Positions 60,171-64,000 of a DNA stretch of 64,000 nt are shown in pieces (within the stretch, counting starts at the first letter, position 1; each line of letters starts with the position of its first letter). Where the stretch lies: positions 600,389 through 664,388 of the forward strand of contig JAAOMT010000678.1 of assembly GCA_016748015.1 (NCBI GenBank), read 5' to 3'. The notes beneath the pieces are model-generated. The model was given only the letters and a program-made list of their open reading frames with translations. It did not search any database and was not told where the DNA came from. The translations under genes and the position numbers were made by a program. The stretch comes from Geosiphon pyriformis. Its lineage: Eukaryota; Glomeromycota; Glomeromycetes; Archaeosporales; Geosiphonaceae.

Positions 60171-61496
60171 TTATGGTTTTGGAGGCAATGGCATTGAGCA
60201 AGTTCCCATCGTATATCCAAAATAGGGACCAATGTGGGATCGGTCTCCCAAATAATGGTAGTGATTATTGCAAAGCTATTTCAACAAAATGCTAAGATTT
60301 AGGAAAAAAACTTTTCGCCAAAAATATATAGATTAAAAGTAAATTTGATAAAAACGCTTTACCCGACTTTCCAGTATAACTTCACCTACTGGGGTTCCCA
60401 GACACAACCAAACTTCTTCATAACGATTACAATCACAGTTGGTAAATATCCAAAATTCAAAAATTGGGTGCAACAAAGTGTCTTCAGCCAATAATGGCAA
60501 ACGAGGAACATAATCGTCTGTATGAGTGACTCGATATATATTGAGATTTACCAGCCTACTAATTCCAGTCGAGAAATCTTTATTTCCGATATGTGGCATC
60601 CCGTAGGTGTAAACATCGAAAGGAGTCAATAACAATGTTATGCTCCATTTTATTGATGTCAACACTGCATAAGCTTATTCGTGAATACAAAAATTAGGAA
60701 ATTCATAAAATAAAATAAAATTTTTCATCAGTTCAATAATCATACCAGCTCCAATGCTATGTCCAACAAAATTGAATTTTTTTATCGGAAACTCTTCCTT
60801 AATTTTCCCTCTATTTAGCAAGCGTAATTTTTCATTAATCTTCAAAGCAATTCTGAGCTCGGCTACACTAAATTGTTGAGACATTTCCTCGTCAATTTTC
60901 GATTTCAGGCCAAAAGCTTGAAAAAGTTGATAATCAACAAGTTTGAATTTCTTATTTAGCCAACTCTCTCGGGATTTCATTCTTGCAGAAAAATATACTA
61001 TGAGCTCCAATTCGTTTTCTTCATTGATATATTCGGCTATTTTGACTTAATGGAGGGTTACAAATATTAACGTAAGATAACAATCAATTAATTCAAGTAT
61101 TTTGAGCAAATCTAACTAGTTCACCTTTTCTTCCAAAAAAATTTCAAATTACCAAAGAGGCCTAAGCCTACACCATCGCCATCATCATGATTGAGGCAAT
61201 AGGAAATGTGGGCGTAATAAGCAAACCTACCCAAATTATTCATCAATTCTATTTCATCATTAATTAGTAATTTATCATCAAAACTCTCCCTCTTGAATAT
61301 CTTTCGGAGAAAATTGTTAATATTAAAATATAATTCATGAAAAAAATTTTGGCCTTTAAAATCTCACATGACCAGACTGCGTAAACTGCTTTGGTTCATT
61401 ATTTGCTGTGGTAAACAATAATTCATTTATTAAAATTCTAGAAGCTATCAGGCCAAAAAGTAGATCCCAAAATCTGATGTCCTTTATTCTTTTCAT
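60171..61496 (-). CDS. Class 3 lipase, catalytic triad intact (lipase 2)
   Basis: Five exons on the minus strand: 61368-61496, 61153-61300, 60746-61036, 60363-60664, 60171-60275. They total 324 residues with closed frame. A hydrophobic N-terminal segment (residues about 9-29, WDLLFGLIASRILINELLF) can serve as signal peptide or anchor. The core contains FAYYAHISYCL, FNFVGHSIGA (Ser186), VYTYGMPHIG, RVTHTDDYVPRLP (Asp240) and HIGPYFGYTMGTCS (His304). The spacing matches the Ser-Asp-His triad of Rhizomucor-type triacylglycerol lipases. GHSIGA differs slightly from the common GHSLGG. Activity on acylglycerols is the family expectation. Exon layout matches lipase 1 at the intron right after the nucleophile elbow, confirming duplication. 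Confidence 0.85.
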
Positions 61497-61768
61497 TGAG
61501 AAACCTTCTCAAGGTGATATCAATTAAGTTAATTATTGAAATTCACCGGGAAAAAAATTTTCTCTCTACCACGCAAAAATATTAGAAATTTAAATTAACC
61601 CGAACTTGCCTATTACAGTTTTGGCTATGACACGTGTAATTGATTTGGGCAATATACATTTATATATACTGATGCCTTTCAAAAAGGGTTCATCTCTTGA
61701 AGATCCTTAGAAATCTTTTCTCACGAGCACTTCCTCTTACCAATTTGTCTTTTCAATTTTTCCCCATG
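61497..61768. other. Spacer between lipase 2 and lipase 3
   Basis: Short intergenic DNA carrying the presumed promoter of lipase 2. Nothing specific recognised. Confidence 0.4.
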
Positions 61769-62830
61769 TCAGTACCTGGAATTTGCAAGGTTTTCTTTAG
61801 GGTTTAAGTTTTCTTCAAACAGCCTCAGTAAAACATAAGATGAGGATAGTAAGTCTGTTGCTATTTGAGAAGAATCTCCTAGATAATTATATTTATTGTT
61901 GCATAGCTAAATTCTAAAGGACGATAAATCAACTAGGGCAAGAATTAAAATTTATGCATACCCTACTTTCAGGATACCAAGAATCGTTACTTTCAGAAGC
62001 AGTACAATCGCATCTCATATTAATCCGAAATTCCAAACCCGGATTTGCCAATCTTATTTCTGAGAATAGAGGAAGGCGGGGAACGTAGTCGTCTGTGTGC
62101 GTTATTCGATAAAAATTTACATTCTTCAAACTGTTGACTGCCTTTGCAAACACTTCGCTTCCCACTCTTGGCATTTCATAAGTGAAAAAGTCTAAATTTG
62201 TATCCTTTAATTTTCAGGCCTATGAAATGGCTGCTAATAATGAATAAACCTCCAGCAATGCTGTGCCCAATGAAAATTATTCTCTCTATATGTTCAGATC
62301 TAGATAGATTTTTACGTAATAGATTAGGAAACTCTAACAATTTTTTTGCTGATACTTTCTTCGGCCAAGTTAAACTGTCGTTGAAAATTCTGGTCAATTA
62401 ACGCTGGTTTTAGCTCGTCCGTGAATAATGGATGGCGAACAAGATTTTATCTCCTCTCTATCCAATCCGCTCGGCTAAGTTTGTTGCCCTTGAAAAACAC
62501 AATTAACTCAGTTTGGTTTTTAGAATTTAACTCTGCTACTATCACGGCTACAAAATATTGAGATCGTTAAAAATGGGTTTTACTGCAAGTTGATTTATTA
62601 AAAAGTAAATTAGATACCATAAATTCCTGGAGCTAATTCATCTTCATTTCCATACTTTATAGGATATGTAAGCATAAAAAGCATATTTTTTTGAATAGCT
62701 TCAAACAGTATAGTATCTTTGTAAATTCTAGTTCTCTTGTCTTTTGTTCTTTAAATTTAATGGCATTTTAATTTTGCCAGCTGTGTTTACCTGTTTCCGA
62801 AAAGAACTTTTATCATGACACACGAGAAAA
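61769..62830 (-). pseudogene. Class 3 lipase gene, broken (lipase 3)
   Basis: Minus-strand pieces align in order with lipase 2: GNEDELAPGIY, AVIVAELNSKNQTELIVFFK, NKLSRADWIE followed by an in-frame stop, then after a frame change NLLRKNLSRSEHIERIIFIG with the elbow GHSIAGG (Ser kept). One base out of frame follows FFTYEMPRVGSEVFAKAVN and RITHTDDYVPRLP (Asp kept), and then ESR at an exon border. The last exon, starting near 61905, reads LCNNKYNYLGDSSQ and ends ANSRY at 61769-61771. The HIGPYFG segment with the catalytic His is absent. At least two frame disruptions, one stop and the missing His motif make a functional product unlikely. One frameshift lies in an A run and could be a sequencing error. 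The start exon was not identified. Confidence 0.75.
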
Positions 62831-62879
62831 TATGAGATAGGATCTTTTCAATTTAAAATTTGATACACCAGATGACAAA

Positions 62880-64000
62880 AAAATGACATAATAAAAGCTT
62901 GATTTTTTTTTATACTTTGAGCTTTCATTATGTTATTTTTAATAAATTAAGTTTTTATTAACTAATTTTAATACATTATACCATTCTAAAACAGATAAAA
63001 ACTTCATTGATTTCTTTATTTTTATTTTTTGCTAGTATAAAACATTTGGCCAGAGTTTTTAATATAAAAAGTCCTAGATTTTTGTGAAAAGAGTGGCCTA
63101 AGTTTTCTTTTTATACAGACTTATAAAAACAATTCTTAAAAAACAACAAGAATGAATTTGTCACAAGAGTAAATAAAGTGCTCAATTTGGTTTTTGGCAA
63201 ACTTTTTGTCAAGAAATTTTTAATAAGCAATAAAATAGCTTTAGTTTTAGAGTTTAATTATGTTTGAATTTACCAAAAAAGCAAGCTTATCTTGATACAA
63301 CATCTTAGAACCACATTTTTTTATGGATTTTATTTTTATATGTCTAATAAAAATACTATTATCTTAAAAAAATACTTTTATTTATTATTATTGCTTATCT
63401 TTATGCAATCAAATTTGTAATTATTTTTGACACATATAAAACCAATCAAAATTTTCCAAAACATAAACAAAAAACATTATATAATTATGCTTTTAAGACA
63501 TCAAGATTTGATATTATTAATAAAAGTATAATATGTACTTGGATCAATTAAAAATTAAATTAAGCAAATATTTATAAAACGTAATGTTTACTTTATCAAT
63601 AATCTTTTTAGCTATAATTTAAAAGTTTAAAAACAGATTCTATACAAAAAGCATTTGTAAATTAATAAAAATATTTTAAAAAATGTGTTAAAATTATTAT
63701 TTTTAGATGGCTTGCTTATTTTTTTTTCTATTCATAAGAAAAACTGTTTCCAAAACAATTATAAAAAAAAGTAAAAGAGAATTTTATGCAAAAACAACAA
63801 AAGCAATTTAAGAGAAAATCTTAGTCAAACCACTTTATTTTCAAAAAACTTAGAAAAATAATAGATATAGACAATATAAGTACATTTAATTTGTTTTACA
63901 GTCTTTAAAGAATAAAAAATTTCAACAGTTTAAATATAGAAGAAAATGATAAAAATATGTATAATAATTATTTTAATAAATTTCAATCATTATTTCTAAT
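62880..64000. repeat. AT-rich block 5 (runs off the window)
   Basis: Composition changes abruptly to very high A+T after the lipase cluster and continues to the window end. The residual word use (agcaa, gcaaa, ttggc) resembles the other blocks, but no landmark of the repeat family was aligned with confidence. No gene. Confidence 0.45.

Overview
The window looks like nuclear DNA of an arbuscular mycorrhizal fungus, most probably Rhizophagus (Glomeromycotina). Four things suggest this. The DNA is extremely AT-rich with sparse genes. There are three separate genes for the fungal mating-type-like (MATA) HMG box, a family known to be hugely expanded in Rhizophagus irregularis. The spliced genes have many short introns of about 70-120 bp. 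Decayed DNA transposons of types common in that genome are scattered throughout. The species name is inference. No tRNA, rRNA, CRISPR array or bacterial gene organisation was seen. A 20-base N run at 46167-46186 marks an assembly gap.

Layout. 1-3240: AT-rich block with a decayed copy of an unnamed repeat family. 3640-4870: dead DDE transposase gene. 5296-5583: small GC-rich open frame. About 6580-12300: second AT-rich block with two head-to-head repeat copies. 12599-36331: gene-poor, moderately AT-rich DNA holding one complete but inactivated pogo/Tigger-like transposon (15339-17575), HMG-box gene 1 (18347-19063) and four small uncharacterised open frames that all end in His-Pro-stop. It is interrupted at 30400-33000 by a third AT-rich block. 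38190-43240: two relics of Fanzor (eukaryotic TnpB-like RNA-guided nuclease) in the same orientation, one on each side of an intact seven-exon C2-domain gene (39966-41431). 43693-44310 and 49397-50044: HMG-box genes 2 and 3. 50923-51422: Tc1/mariner relic. About 51420-57300: fourth AT-rich block. 58300-62830: tandem array of three class 3 (Rhizomucor-type) lipase genes on the minus strand. One is intact, one has lost the nucleophilic serine, and one is broken. 62880-64000: start of another AT-rich block.

How things fit together. The clearly functional candidates are the C2-domain gene, lipase 2, possibly lipase 1 as a non-catalytic secreted protein, and the three HMG-box regulators. Everything else that is recognisable is mobile DNA in different stages of decay. 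The most notable signals are the paired Fanzor relics with complementary losses around a host-like C2 gene, the small proteins sharing a His-Pro C-terminus, the active-site substitution in lipase 1, and a several-copy AT-rich repeat family whose members can be aligned with one another but match no family I can name. Exon borders were placed by hand from splice consensus, reading-frame continuity and alignment between paralogues. They are inference, although the frames close exactly.
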